In this document: one piece after another, positions 47,461 through 57,725 of the stretch | Position numbering within the stretch: the first letter of the stretch is position 1 | Layout: each line of letters starts with the position of its first letter | From: Sambucus nigra | Taxonomy: Eukaryota; Streptophyta; Magnoliopsida; Dipsacales; Adoxaceae | Assembly (NCBI GenBank): GCA_949130495.1 | Contig: CASBWL010000042.1 | Span: 992,001-1,056,000, forward strand | Length of the DNA stretch: 64,000 nt | Direction: 5' to 3' | The notes under the pieces: model-generated | What the model was told of the DNA's origin: nothing | Seen by the model: the letters and a program-made list of their open reading frames with translations, nothing else | The model's database searches: none | Position numbers and translations under genes: made by a program

Positions 47461-47880
47461 GTCTGACACCCCAAATCCCCGATTAGATTTCATAATATAA
47501 ATTTCACAATTTACATAAACTAGGGGCATATTCTTACATCATCATATTCTGTAACCCTTGCCTATTTCTTTAGATCATTTAATGCTTAAATTCATATTCC
47601 CTGTCGTCTACCCAGTTAGACTATACTTTTCATTCTCTTACATTACCAAATTATTATTCTCATTAATAATTGGCTTCTCTATTACTCATTCTTTTAATGT
47701 TTGTCTGCTTTCTTAGACTATCCAATTATTCTTACTAATAATTATCTCCCACATTATTCATTAGGACTCATCTTCGTCCTTAATTATCCACATCATTTTA
47801 TTAGCCCAACTTTATCATCATTAAGCATTGTCTACATCTTTAGACTAAAAGGGCACCTTCCCATATAAGGCACACCACAA

Positions 47881-47919
<39 letters not shown>

Positions 47920-50437
47920 CACCCGAAGGCATCTACCGTTGGTTTCTTGTTTCTTGCTCTATTGACAAGTTCGGAGGAATGACTTATCCTAAGCGGGCAT
48001 CACAAAACACACACAAGTTGGAGAGCTCCCTACGCAGGACACCTAAACACGGCCCATACCCAGCGGTGACATAGTAAGGGTCAGCGCTAACACCTACCTC
48101 TCGTAGGTGGTGCCTCCACGTAGTACCTATATGACCTACACATCGTTAAGTCCACGTGTGCCGATGTGTGGTACCTTGTCCGAACGCGCGAACCCCGAGA
48201 CGATAAGGCGGTCCACGAACATGGGTATGTCCACACAAATACATACTAATACATATTATCATCCAACATGTATAAGTAGTCACTTTATAACTACTTTAAT
48301 CCCAAGGAAATCTAAATTCATAAAAAATGTCGCCTTCTTGGCTTAACTATAACATTTTAGTCAATTATTCCATATCTCATTTTAAACAGTTATCTTACGA
48401 CTACTATCCGATTAAATATTAAGTCTCATACATTGCCCGTTTTGACCTAAAACTTACATTTACTTCATTATTTATTTCTCTTTAAATACATAGGCATAGT
48501 TATTCCCAAGCTAACCTTGCCAACACGATTATAGGTATAGTTATCCCCAACTACCTTTGCCCATATATTTAAAGCTTTAATCATTCTGTATTATTAATAA
48601 TTATTCTCTCCTTGACGCCCTTTTCAGTAAGGTTTATACGTACATATATAAGGAGTCAACTAACGTGGAAAAGGGTTATATGTACATATATAAGGTATCC
48701 TCTAATATGGTAAGGTAGTATCACCCACCTACAACACCCAGAATCAATCACCCGATCCATATCTTCACCCTTCATAATTTATTACACAAATTCCCACTAT
48801 TAGGCCAAACAACCATTAATAAATTCGATGCTTAATAATTTATTATATATATAATAAATTAAATCGGCTACCCCGTGCCTAACTCCTATTGTACTCTGCC
48901 TAAAAATATTCGAGTCGCAACTCCGACTCTTAATTCCGTAAATATTAACTTACATTAATACTTTTATTCAAGATACTAAGCACATCTCAATCCAGCCTAT
49001 ATCCTAATTTCATTCAAAATTTCCATTTGAATCCGTTCATATATTTTCGAGTGTTCTTCATCCTAAACACTCTAATTCCATACCCCAAATTCATTCCCAT
49101 CCAATTCCAAGGTAAAAATAATGCTCCTTAATATTTTTTCGAGTCCTAGACTCATCCACGGACATCACTAAGTAATCCAAATTTGATTTCTCACAAAGGA
49201 TTTCGGTTTCAGACACCCTTTAGTAATAAAATCATAACTAATTCAAAACAATATAAAAAAAATACGAAACTAGCGGCCACGCGTTTATAATGAAAAGATT
49301 TATCTCCATGTCTAAAGTCATGGTCGTTTGAATGAGATAACAATTTTGCTCGAACGAGATACTAATCTCGTTTGAACGACATTCAGTGTCGTTCGAACGA
49401 CCTTCTTCGTTTTCTAGCCCCTCATCCTTCTCCTGCTGTTTCCACTATTGACGACCTTCCTCAAGCGTTTTACTACCCAGAATTAAGCTTTTATAGCCCA
49501 GGTTCATATATAACCGTCCCAACCAAAATTCTCTCAAATAAATAAATTCAAATATATAGATTCACCCTTAGTCACCATTGATTTTATTATCCCCTAAAAA
49601 ATATCTAAGTGGATTTTCACGATTTCTCCTTATTATACTCCATTAACCTTCAGATTGGTTGAACGATTTCTACAACATGTCTCCCAAATAATTTTCCAAT
49701 TTAAGTCACATGTATACATATTCGAGATAAAGAATTATGGATCTATGCAGGGATCATTAATTAGTCATAAAATTTTACACTAATTTAAGGATCTCTAATT
49801 GTGCAGTCTCAAAATATGATTCAACTTTAAATCTAAGCATGGAGTTAACATTTCTATGAGAATAACACTAATTGAATAAGTATGACAAGAGAATCCTTGC
49901 CTGAGATTGTGTAGAGAAGCCTTTTTTCCTCCTCCTAGGGTGTTCTTCCTCCTCTTAGGCCATTGTTCCTCTCTCTCTTAAAGTGGGACTGCTAGGGTTA
50001 GGTTATGATTAGTAGTGGGGAGTTATTTCTCTTCTTACTAATCTTATATTTTACCCAATTCTCGAGTTGGGCTTTTGACCCCAACTTTGGACCCCTAAAT
50101 GAGCCCAAATACATAATCTAATTATCCCGATAACTACCCAACTCATATAAATACCCCGGACCATTCCTAAGGGCTAAAATGCCCAAACGAGCCTGTAATG
50201 CTTCTCAAAGTGTGTTCCAAAATAATTTTATCCTAAAAATATATTTAATTGTGACATGACACACCCCAATATTAAAAAAAATCCCTTTTGATTTATTCCC
50301 AAATCATTAAAGTCAAATTCTAAAATTTATAAATAATACTGAGTCTAATTACCCGCAATCCCAGATTAACTAATTTCACCGAATTAATTTAATCCTTATT
50401 AAATTATATTTTATTCCAAAATATAGGGGGTATTACA
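47461..50437 (-). repeat. Large Gypsy-like LTR or LTR complex, minus strand
   Basis: The reverse complement begins at 50437 with TGTAATACCCCCTATATT and passes through CCCACTTTAAGAGAGAGAGG and (at 49400-49320) a TCGTTCGAACGA cluster. A GC-richer block at 48000-48240 resembles untranslated LTR sequence. A second LTR-start-like TGACACCCCAAATCCCC (reverse context) lies at 47464. There is no pol motif, so this is either one approximately 3-kb LTR or two fragments. It includes a (TA)n tract at 47888-47915. Confidence 0.4.
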
Positions 50438-50963
50438 ATTTAGTTCTCAGAGTAACTTCCATAGGAAGTGGTTAAAGGAACACCAAAAATGACTGCCGTC
50501 AATTAAAGGGAAATAAAAAAAAATCAAATTGTTTAAAAGTCAAACCATATGAGTTTAAGAACTCGGTACTGAGAAGGAACATGTCCACAACACCCTGAAC
50601 TAAGTACTGATAATGGCCATGTTATGTGGAGTATAGATGATATAGATCCAATAACTATGATAAGACCTTAAAGAAAAAAAATCAACATCATCATCTTCGT
50701 TAGTTTGGGAAATTATCTTCTGACAAAGCATATAAAGACAAATGTAAAGCAAGTGAAAAAATGTTATAATTTATTATTCAAAACATATATGATATGGGGG
50801 GAAGAGTAGAATATTTAGATGTTATTAAGCGTTTTGGTAAAAAAGTGATAAAATGTCTGACCTTGCCATTTTGTCAAACATCAAGCTTGCTATGGCCTTA
50901 CCGGTTATAGCCTATCAAAATGCTTACCAAATCATATATAGATGTGTAGACAATTCATAAACA
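50438..50963. other. Gene-free stretch upstream of the V-PPase fragment
   Basis: AT-rich. No coding sequence is recognised. Confidence 0.35.
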
Positions 50964-51123
50964 GAGTCTATTACCAGTTATGGCCTTGGTGGTTCTTCAG
51001 TAACACTCTTTGGAAGAGTTAGGGGAGGAATATACACAAAAGCAGTTGACGTTAGTGCTGACCTTATTAGAAAATTTAAACGAAATATTCCTCGAATATG
51101 ACCAGCATAACCCCGCAGTAATT
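50964..51123 (+). pseudogene. Vacuolar H+-pyrophosphatase (AVP1-type) gene fragment
   Basis: The frame from 50964 reads [38 protein letters not shown] and then RNIP. The family sequence is a cytosolic loop/helix of the proton pump that hydrolyses pyrophosphate at the vacuolar membrane, including the GGIYTKAADVGADLVGK block next to the substrate site. The RNIP ending is closer to type I (vacuolar) than type II pumps. After RNIP a frameshift occurs, and the adjoining frame shows NPAV. No other exon of the gene is visible in 50440-54700. Conserved glycines have changed (G to R in VRGG, G to S in DVSAD). It is a decayed single-exon fragment, perhaps carried by a transposon. Confidence 0.75.
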
Positions 51124-52982
51124 TCTTATACTCTTTATTTTTTTACGTCTATAGCATCTCTAGCACCCCAATTCTAGCATTTCCAGCATCCCAGAGTCAG
51201 AGTCATATGCACATCAGACTCGGACACGCCACTGACACACTGGAACATGTGAAAAAAGGAGTACATTCCTTGATAATCACATGTAGTAACATCAAAGACC
51301 AAGGACATATGTAAGATAAGCGGGTTAATAGGCTGGAGCTAATGAAAGTACAGAAACTAATAGTGTCAATAATTGGATTCCTCGCACTTTTATCAATGAA
51401 ACTAACATTCCTTGCACTCATGTCTTAAATAGTGTTAATAATTAGATTCAACACTTCTATGTTAGTCTCCATTATCACATCTAATAAAAACTAATAATAA
51501 AGCATATAGATCAATGCCCAACTTCGAATATAAACAAAAGATACCCGTTAAAGATATGAATTTAAGAAAGTAGAAAGGTTGGAACTGCTAAAATATATCA
51601 GCATTTGCTCACGGTGTATATAAATGATAAAAAACAGTTCCTACAATAATGCACTCACTGATTTAAGTTGTATTATTACTATAGTTCTAGTATATATAAA
51701 TTGAGTGCATAATTCATTATATACCCATGTAAAAATTTATTTAACCAAATTTGTTTGCAAGCATGATTCCATCAAACTAATAATCTAAATCATAAATGGC
51801 AAAAATATACCTAAAAGTAAGGCAAATAGTTTTTCAATTAACATATCAATTAGCATACCTACAATCACGGATAAATCGTAGGGCTTTAAAATATAACATG
51901 TAACTTATAGTTCATTGCTTCACCTTTACATTTTATGATAATACGACATGTTTCCATGTTGGAACTGTAGAAAAAAATATGAATCAAGTCATTAGTCATG
52001 TAGTTAAATCACAAACAAAGAGATCAAAGAGGCCTTAGAGTATACACACATGTATGGAAAATAGTTAATAAACACAACAGAGCATACGAAATAATTGTTA
52101 CTCAATTTAGCATTAACCATGGCATGTCCTCAACAGAGTATATGTCCATCAATTTGGCATTATCCATGACATGTCCTCTATTTACTGTGTAAGATGGGCT
52201 ACAGACTTTTTTCTTGAGAAAATAGATTGACTAAGTAAGTTTCATTTTGTAAGTGAGCATTCATGGAGCATCAATACTTTGAAGTTTAAACATATAACTC
52301 TAAAACCCAGGAAAAGAACAACAAACAACCAAAAAATTTAATGAATCAAGTGTTACATACCCAAAACATATATTGAGTAGAATAAAAGAAACCATAAGTA
52401 AAACACTAACCCAAATAATAAAAGAAAATAAGAAATATTTTCTTAGAGTGTAACTAAACGTGAGTGAAATTAGAGCTCCACCCTTGATAAGTGTGAGTGA
52501 AATCCATAAATCCAATAATCAGTTAGCTGAAAACCTTAATCACAAAATGGAGAACACAAAAAAATGACTATACAACTGCAAGAGGCAGGGGAGAGGTAAA
52601 CAAATGTATTGGCCATCATAGTACAAACATTTTGAAAACTAATTTGAACACTACACATTAAATTTATGAATAAAAATTCTTAGAAACCCAGTTCTAAAAC
52701 AGGTCCCATGGTCATACAACACCTATTTTATTCTATATAACTCGAGCTAGTAGAAAACAAAACAAAACAAAATAATCAACTTCTGCTTTGGATGGGGGAC
52801 CTAACTAATTACAGAATCTCCAAGTATCCAAAGTGGTTCATTATAATTATCTGAATAGAAAATATATTAAATTACACCTTAGAACAATTAAACACTAAAT
52901 TTAAGAGATTGAAGCAGTACCAAATGCCACATTTTATCCACTAAACTTAAGAGACTTTGAATTATAAAATACAATTTCGACT

Positions 52983-52984
<2 letters not shown>
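51124..52984. other. Gene-free AT-rich stretch
   Basis: Nothing coding is recognised. Near 51215 the phrase CGGACACGCCACTGACACAC resembles part of the repeat found at 63945-63990. Confidence 0.4.

Positions 52985-53046
<62 letters not shown>
52985..53046. repeat. (AT)n microsatellite
   Basis: About 31 AT units. A further (AT)n run continues at 53461-53478 on the other side of an inserted element. Confidence 0.95.
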
Positions 53047-53049
<3 letters not shown>

Positions 53050-53460
53050 TGTTCTAAAAAACTCGCCTAGGCACGCCTAGGCTTAAGGCTTGGGAGAAAC
53101 GCCCCGCCTTAAGATTTTGACGCCTTATTCTTGGTAAAACCCTTAAAGCGTACTTTTTCTCTAAAAACAATAATGCTATAGTGAAACAATATCGCCTTTT
53201 AAAGATTTTTTTACAAACCGGACCATTATCTCATCCAAAATAATCAAATAGTATTTTTATTTGCAAATATTCAGACATATTTTTAGGATATGTACAAGTT
53301 TAGTATTTTAATAGCCTTGTTATGGTTAAAAAATATTAAAATATATTAAAAAGGCCTAAACGCCTTTTCACGCCTTTTTACGCCAAGGCCCGCCTAGGCT
53401 TCTAAGGCTTAAGGCTTGGCCTCCACGCCTCGATCACGCCCCGCGTTTTTTAGAACCTTG
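53047..53460. mobile_element. GC-rich-ended DNA element inserted in the (AT)n tract
   Basis: The left end CACTGTTCTAAAAAAC pairs with the reverse complement of the right end (CAAGGTTCTAAAAAAC). Both subtermini are dense in GCCTAGGC / ACGCC units. The centre is AT-rich. The target is a pure (AT)n tract, so the duplication cannot be resolved. There is no ORF. Confidence 0.75.
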
Positions 53461-53478
53461 ATATATATATATATATAT

Positions 53479-54385
53479 CAAAAAAGAGAGATACTCTCCT
53501 AACATTCAATCCAAAATTGGAAGCCTACCCACAAAATATTAAGTAGTTAGGGATGATTTATAAGCGTGAAAATAAACCTATTGCGGATCTACTCTATAAC
53601 CACAAAAGGCACCCTAAAAATGTCAATTAAATTTGGAAAGAAACAGGTGAAATATCCACTATCCACAAATTTAGGGGAGATAACATATCAAAAATTCCTT
53701 GATAGAGTGATGAAAAGTGAGAAGGAAACCATACATAAAAATTACACATGAATGCGACTCTGGGTTCACACATGCAAATGCAATATATATATTCCTCAAC
53801 AATTAATACATGAAGGTCAATTCCATATTGTAACATACAAATTAGAATCTTTAAAGTTCTAAACTAAATAACGAAAATAATCCCAAATAAATACTTGCAT
53901 CATTGTTCGTGATGGACTTCAGTTATGTATTATGGATGAGACATGGATATGAAAGGGGAAAATTATATGGCATTTTTTAAAAGGAACACAAAATAAGCAA
54001 AATATAGGTTCAAAAGAAACTACCAGCTATGAAATACCTTTTAAAGATAAAATTCATTACATGTTTTGAACCCAACAACGCATAATAGAGAGAGATAAGG
54101 ACTGTATTCCTAAGATAAGTTCCTGTTGTCATTAAAATCACACACAAAATTTGAGTCAGATTTATCACTAAATCAAATGTTTACAAAAACAAAACAGGTG
54201 ACAAACAAAAAATATCATAAATGATGGTCATATGGTATGTTTCTTACAATAAACACCAAAATGGGTATGTATCTAAACAAAGAGAAAGAGCAATAATATA
54301 CCGAAAATCCAAACCCTTGAAATACCAAAACAAAGGTTGAATTAGAAATTCAAACCCTTAAAATACCAAAACAAAGAGAGTACCT
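53479..54385. other. Gene-free AT-rich stretch
   Basis: Includes a short tandem duplication at about 54303-54375 (AAACCCTTGAAATACCAAAAC and its near copy). No coding sequence is recognised. Confidence 0.4.
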
Positions 54386-54545
54386 TCTTGGATGATACAA
54401 AGATGCGAGAGATGGAGAGTTTCTGTGGACGGCGGGAGAGTGAGGGAGAGAATGAGGACGACGGGGCTGAGTGAGGAAGATATCGAGAAAGAGATATGGG
54501 GTTGTGTGAGTAAAGTTGGAGTGTGTTACCAAAATACCCTAATTT
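54386..54545 (-). other. Possible minus-strand leader exon
   Basis: The reverse complement is pyrimidine-rich, transcript-like sequence (CACAACCCCATATCTC... CCACAGAAACTCTCC) ending CATCCAAGAAG|GTACTC, a fair splice donor. The minus frame is open for 60 codons but resembles no protein. It could be a captured or orphan 5' exon within the Helitron-like element that starts at 54732. Confidence 0.25.
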
Positions 54546-54599
54546 TTGAATTAAAGTGTATGTTTGATAAGTAAAAAAGAGGGAGAAATCAAAGAATTG

Positions 54600-54732
54600 A
54601 TGGGTAGATTTGTAAAAAAGAAAAGATGTGATCTCAACCCTCCATTTCTAGCCTTGTTGGCACAATCCTCACCCCTAATTATCTTATCATTTTATTAAAT
54701 AGTGCGTATACTCCTACTCCTTATTATATAGA
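54600..54732 (-). mobile_element. Helitron-like 5' end
   Basis: On the minus strand, after an A, the sequence starts TCTATATAATAAGGAG and continues through an AT-rich lead to AATGGAGGGTTGAGATC, a layout common at plant Helitron 5' ends. The element would extend leftward. I could not identify its matching 3' end. Confidence 0.4.
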
Positions 54733-55176
54733 TATTTTTATATATAATATTGACATATTATATTGATAAAGATATATTTATAAATACATATAAATTGATA
54801 ATATATATTATATTTAATCGGATTGCGTTTTTAACGGATCAGATTACACTAGATTCATATCGGATCCATTTAATAATCGAATAATCGGGTAAACGGATTA
54901 TCGAATTTAAAATATAATCCACATTCGGATCGAGTCCAGGTCCGGGTCCAGACCCGGTAGTGTGTCCTTCTTTATAACCTTTTCCTTATTTTTCTCTCAT
55001 AAATTAATTATTTCTAACCTATTGGAATGAAAAAATTAATTATAATTATATTAATTGCGTGCGTAACTGCTTGTTAATTGACAGCTAGAAACACCCATCT
55101 GTCTCTTTACATTTCTAACCCATCCTTGGTTTGTAAATTGTTCATCCTTCTCCTAAACCGTTTCAACTTGAGACAA
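54733..55176. other. Gene-free stretch
   Basis: Contains an inverted motif GGTCCGGGTCCAGACCCGG at about 54939-54957 in AT-rich sequence. Confidence 0.35.
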
Positions 55177-55184
55177 TATATAAA
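55177..55184 (+). promoter_or_regulatory. TATA-box-like TATATAAA
   Basis: Lies about 34 bp before the ATG at 55218. Its use as a promoter is unproven. Confidence 0.3.
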
Positions 55185-55213
55185 GCCTTACACACCCTCC
55201 TCCCTCTTTTTGA

Positions 55214-55540
55214 GACAATGGCAAAAATTTTGTATTTTGGAGACCAAAACCAAATCACGTACCAAATAGAGATGAAGTGGGCGAGAAATTTGAGGGTCCG
55301 TCAAAAAAATCGAGGCTTTGTGAGGCCCCTCAAATTGATAAATCAACAAAGACAAACAATTGCATTGCCAGTGGAGTGATTAAACCGGTGGAGAACACTA
55401 CGGTTTTTTTGGATGCTGTGAAGATGTTTGAATATAGTGATGATGATTTAGAGGAAACTGATTTTTTTGAGACGGCTAAGAAACGCGGGTTGACTTTTCC
55501 CAGGCCAAGGTGGTGGCCTCCGGAGGGCTTTCATGATTAG
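55214..55540 (+). CDS. Unrecognised short ORF or terminal exon
   Basis: The frame ending TAG at 55538-55540 encodes an acidic, charged protein end: a Lys/Ser stretch (FEGPSKKSRLCEAP), FEYSDDDLEETDFFE and a basic/aromatic finish RPRWWPPEGF. The composition is protein-like and unlike the transposons around it. It has no early in-frame ATG. The ATG at 55218 opens a different frame that ends after about 40 codons. It is therefore either the 3' exon of a spliced gene or a degraded gene with a frameshift. I do not recognise the family. Confidence 0.35.
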   Translation, partial: DNGKNFVFWRPKPNHVPNRDEVGEKFEGPSKKSRLCEAPQIDKSTKTNNCIASGVIKPVENTTVFLDAVKMFEYSDDDLEETDFFETAKKRGLTFPRPRWWPPEGFHD

Positions 55541-56155
55541 CTATGCGAATTGTTTGCTGGTGGTGATAGGATAGGTACCGTATATCTCAGATAATAAGAG
55601 GAATTCCAAGTGATAGTTTAGGACGAGTTTATTTTTATTAGTCCTCTTCTCAACTAACGCTATGTTGGTTTGGTACCACAAAGAGTTGGTAAATAAACTA
55701 ACTTTGCCTCCACATATTTCTATATCATTAAGACGTTTTGCAGTTACATCTTCTTGTGGAACACATTGTTCAGAATGAGATTTATATATTTGATCTCCCA
55801 CGGAATACAGTGCTTTTCAGATTTATATACATATATAAAATCTCAAACTTATTTATTAATACCCACTATTTTTTACGCCTCAAAACGATTCCGTTTCAAT
55901 TTAATTTACTATGAAATCTTCTTTTATGTCATTTGAGCACTAAATTTTTTTTAACAATTGGTACTGTGACCGTGTTATTACAATGTGAATGCTCTCTCTC
56001 TCTTAGGTATTGAATATTATCATCGGGCATAGCAATTCCCTAAAATATAGTAGCATTGTGTTTGAGAAGAACATAGTATGGGCATATCATTTTGGTCGGA
56101 AATATGTGTTCGGGAAACGTTAACAAAATGACAATATTGCTTTACTATAACAATA
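55541..56155. other. Gene-free stretch downstream of the short ORF
   Basis: AT-rich, possibly its 3' UTR. Nothing else is recognised. Confidence 0.35.
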
Positions 56156-56316
56156 TTTGATGTTTTTGAGACATCAAACTATTTGATGTCTTGAATTCTG
56201 ATTGGTCAATGTCGCTGGTGCAGACCTATTTCCATAAATGATGTGAGTCCCTACCAACACTATTGACCAATCAGAATCCAAGACTTCAAATAATTTGATG
56301 TCTCAAAGACATCAAA
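56156..56316. mobile_element. Foldback MITE, copy B
   Basis: Inverted ends of about 55 bp: TTTGATGTTTTTGAGACATC...CTTGAATTCTGATTGGTCAA pairs with TTGACCAATCAGAATCCAAG... The termini are themselves palindromic. The loop region contains GCTGGTGCAGACC. It is homologous to 46287-46418. Confidence 0.85.
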
Positions 56317-57686
56317 CTTTTTTCCTATTTACGCATTACACCATTGGGTTTCCTTAAAAAAAGCTTTTCCCATAACCATAGAACCTCTTTGATAGAAAAT
56401 TGGAAAAATACAAATTTCCACTAGCAAAACAGAATTTCGTTACTTTTATCTCCTCGATAGAAGTTGAAAAATAACTCATTTCCCCCTTCTATCGAATAAC
56501 AAAGCTGGAAAATAAACTACTGTTACAAAATTTATTATGCTTGACTTTAATTTATGAAAAATATCTGTTTCTGAAAAACTTTAAAGAATCAAATATGGCA
56601 ATATTCACGAAAATGCTTCTATATTTATAAAAATATATGGAACGTTAATATTAATGATAAAGTGAATATTTAAGGGGAATGTTAATATCAATAATAATGT
56701 TAATGTTTTAGTGGAACGTTCATCTTAATAATAACATTAATATGTTAGTTCAACATTAATATCAATAATAACGTTAATATTTTAGTGGAGCATTAATATT
56801 AATTGACGTTAAATTTTTATTAAGGTGGCATTAAAAAATGTGAAATTTTTTAATATAGTGTTTTTACAAATATCCCCCTAATCTAAAAACCTGACAAAGT
56901 GCCCTAAATTATTGAATTTTGACACCTAAAAAATATTCATAGAAATTTAACGTTTTTTACGCATAAAATCATGTTTTTATCAACTCATTTTCAATGAAAA
57001 TGTGTTAGGTGTCAAAATTCAGTAGTGTAGGGCGGGGCTCTTTGTTGGGTTTTTTAAATTAGGGATATCTGCAAAACCTCTATAGTTCAGGGAGTTGGCA
57101 GTATTTTTTTCTTTTTTTATTATTAATTAGTGGAACATTAAATTTTGGAAATGCATAATTAATGTTCGGGAAAGTATGCTGTTGGAATTAATAATAAAAT
57201 TAATAATTTTCTGGAATAAATTATGTACATATACATATATCAAGAAAATTATAAAAAATAGAAAAAGGCAACTCATTTGCCACCAAAATTTGGAAAAGAA
57301 AAACCATGTTGGGTGGAAAATGTGCTTTAGAGGTATTGTTTATTTTCTAAAGGTGAAAAATAATTAATGGGTAGATTTGATCTATCAGATTTTCCCTATT
57401 TTTTTATATTTGTCATCACAAAACCATACTATCAAACATGCCTTTACATATCAGTTTTCACATTTTTTGCAATATGTATCAAATCTCGATTACAATGTTG
57501 TCATTTTACTTTGTAAAAATGATGTACAGTAGGAAATTAAAACATGTCTTTTTTCGCTAACGGCGATGCAATAACCCTGGAAATTAAAGCATCTCGAGAG
57601 TGTAATTTTGTTCAATGCTTGTGTAAAACATATTCTTTACCCTAAGAAGGAAGTTAGTTAATCTTGTGTATCCTTATCAATACTAA
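56317..57686. other. Gene-free AT-rich stretch
   Basis: Includes tandem-like repeats of TTAATATTAATAATAACG / GTGGAACGTT at 56636-56815. No coding sequence. Confidence 0.4.
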
Positions 57687-57725
57687 CTAGCATGTAACCC
57701 CTGCGATGCGCGAACATTTTATAGA
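57687..57725 (-). mobile_element. Helitron-like 3' end
   Basis: The minus strand reads GCGCATCGCAGGGG (a decayed short hairpin), then TTACATG and the terminal CTAG before T. This matches the hairpin-plus-CTRR rule for Helitron 3' ends. The element would extend to the right. Its 5' end was not found. Confidence 0.4.
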
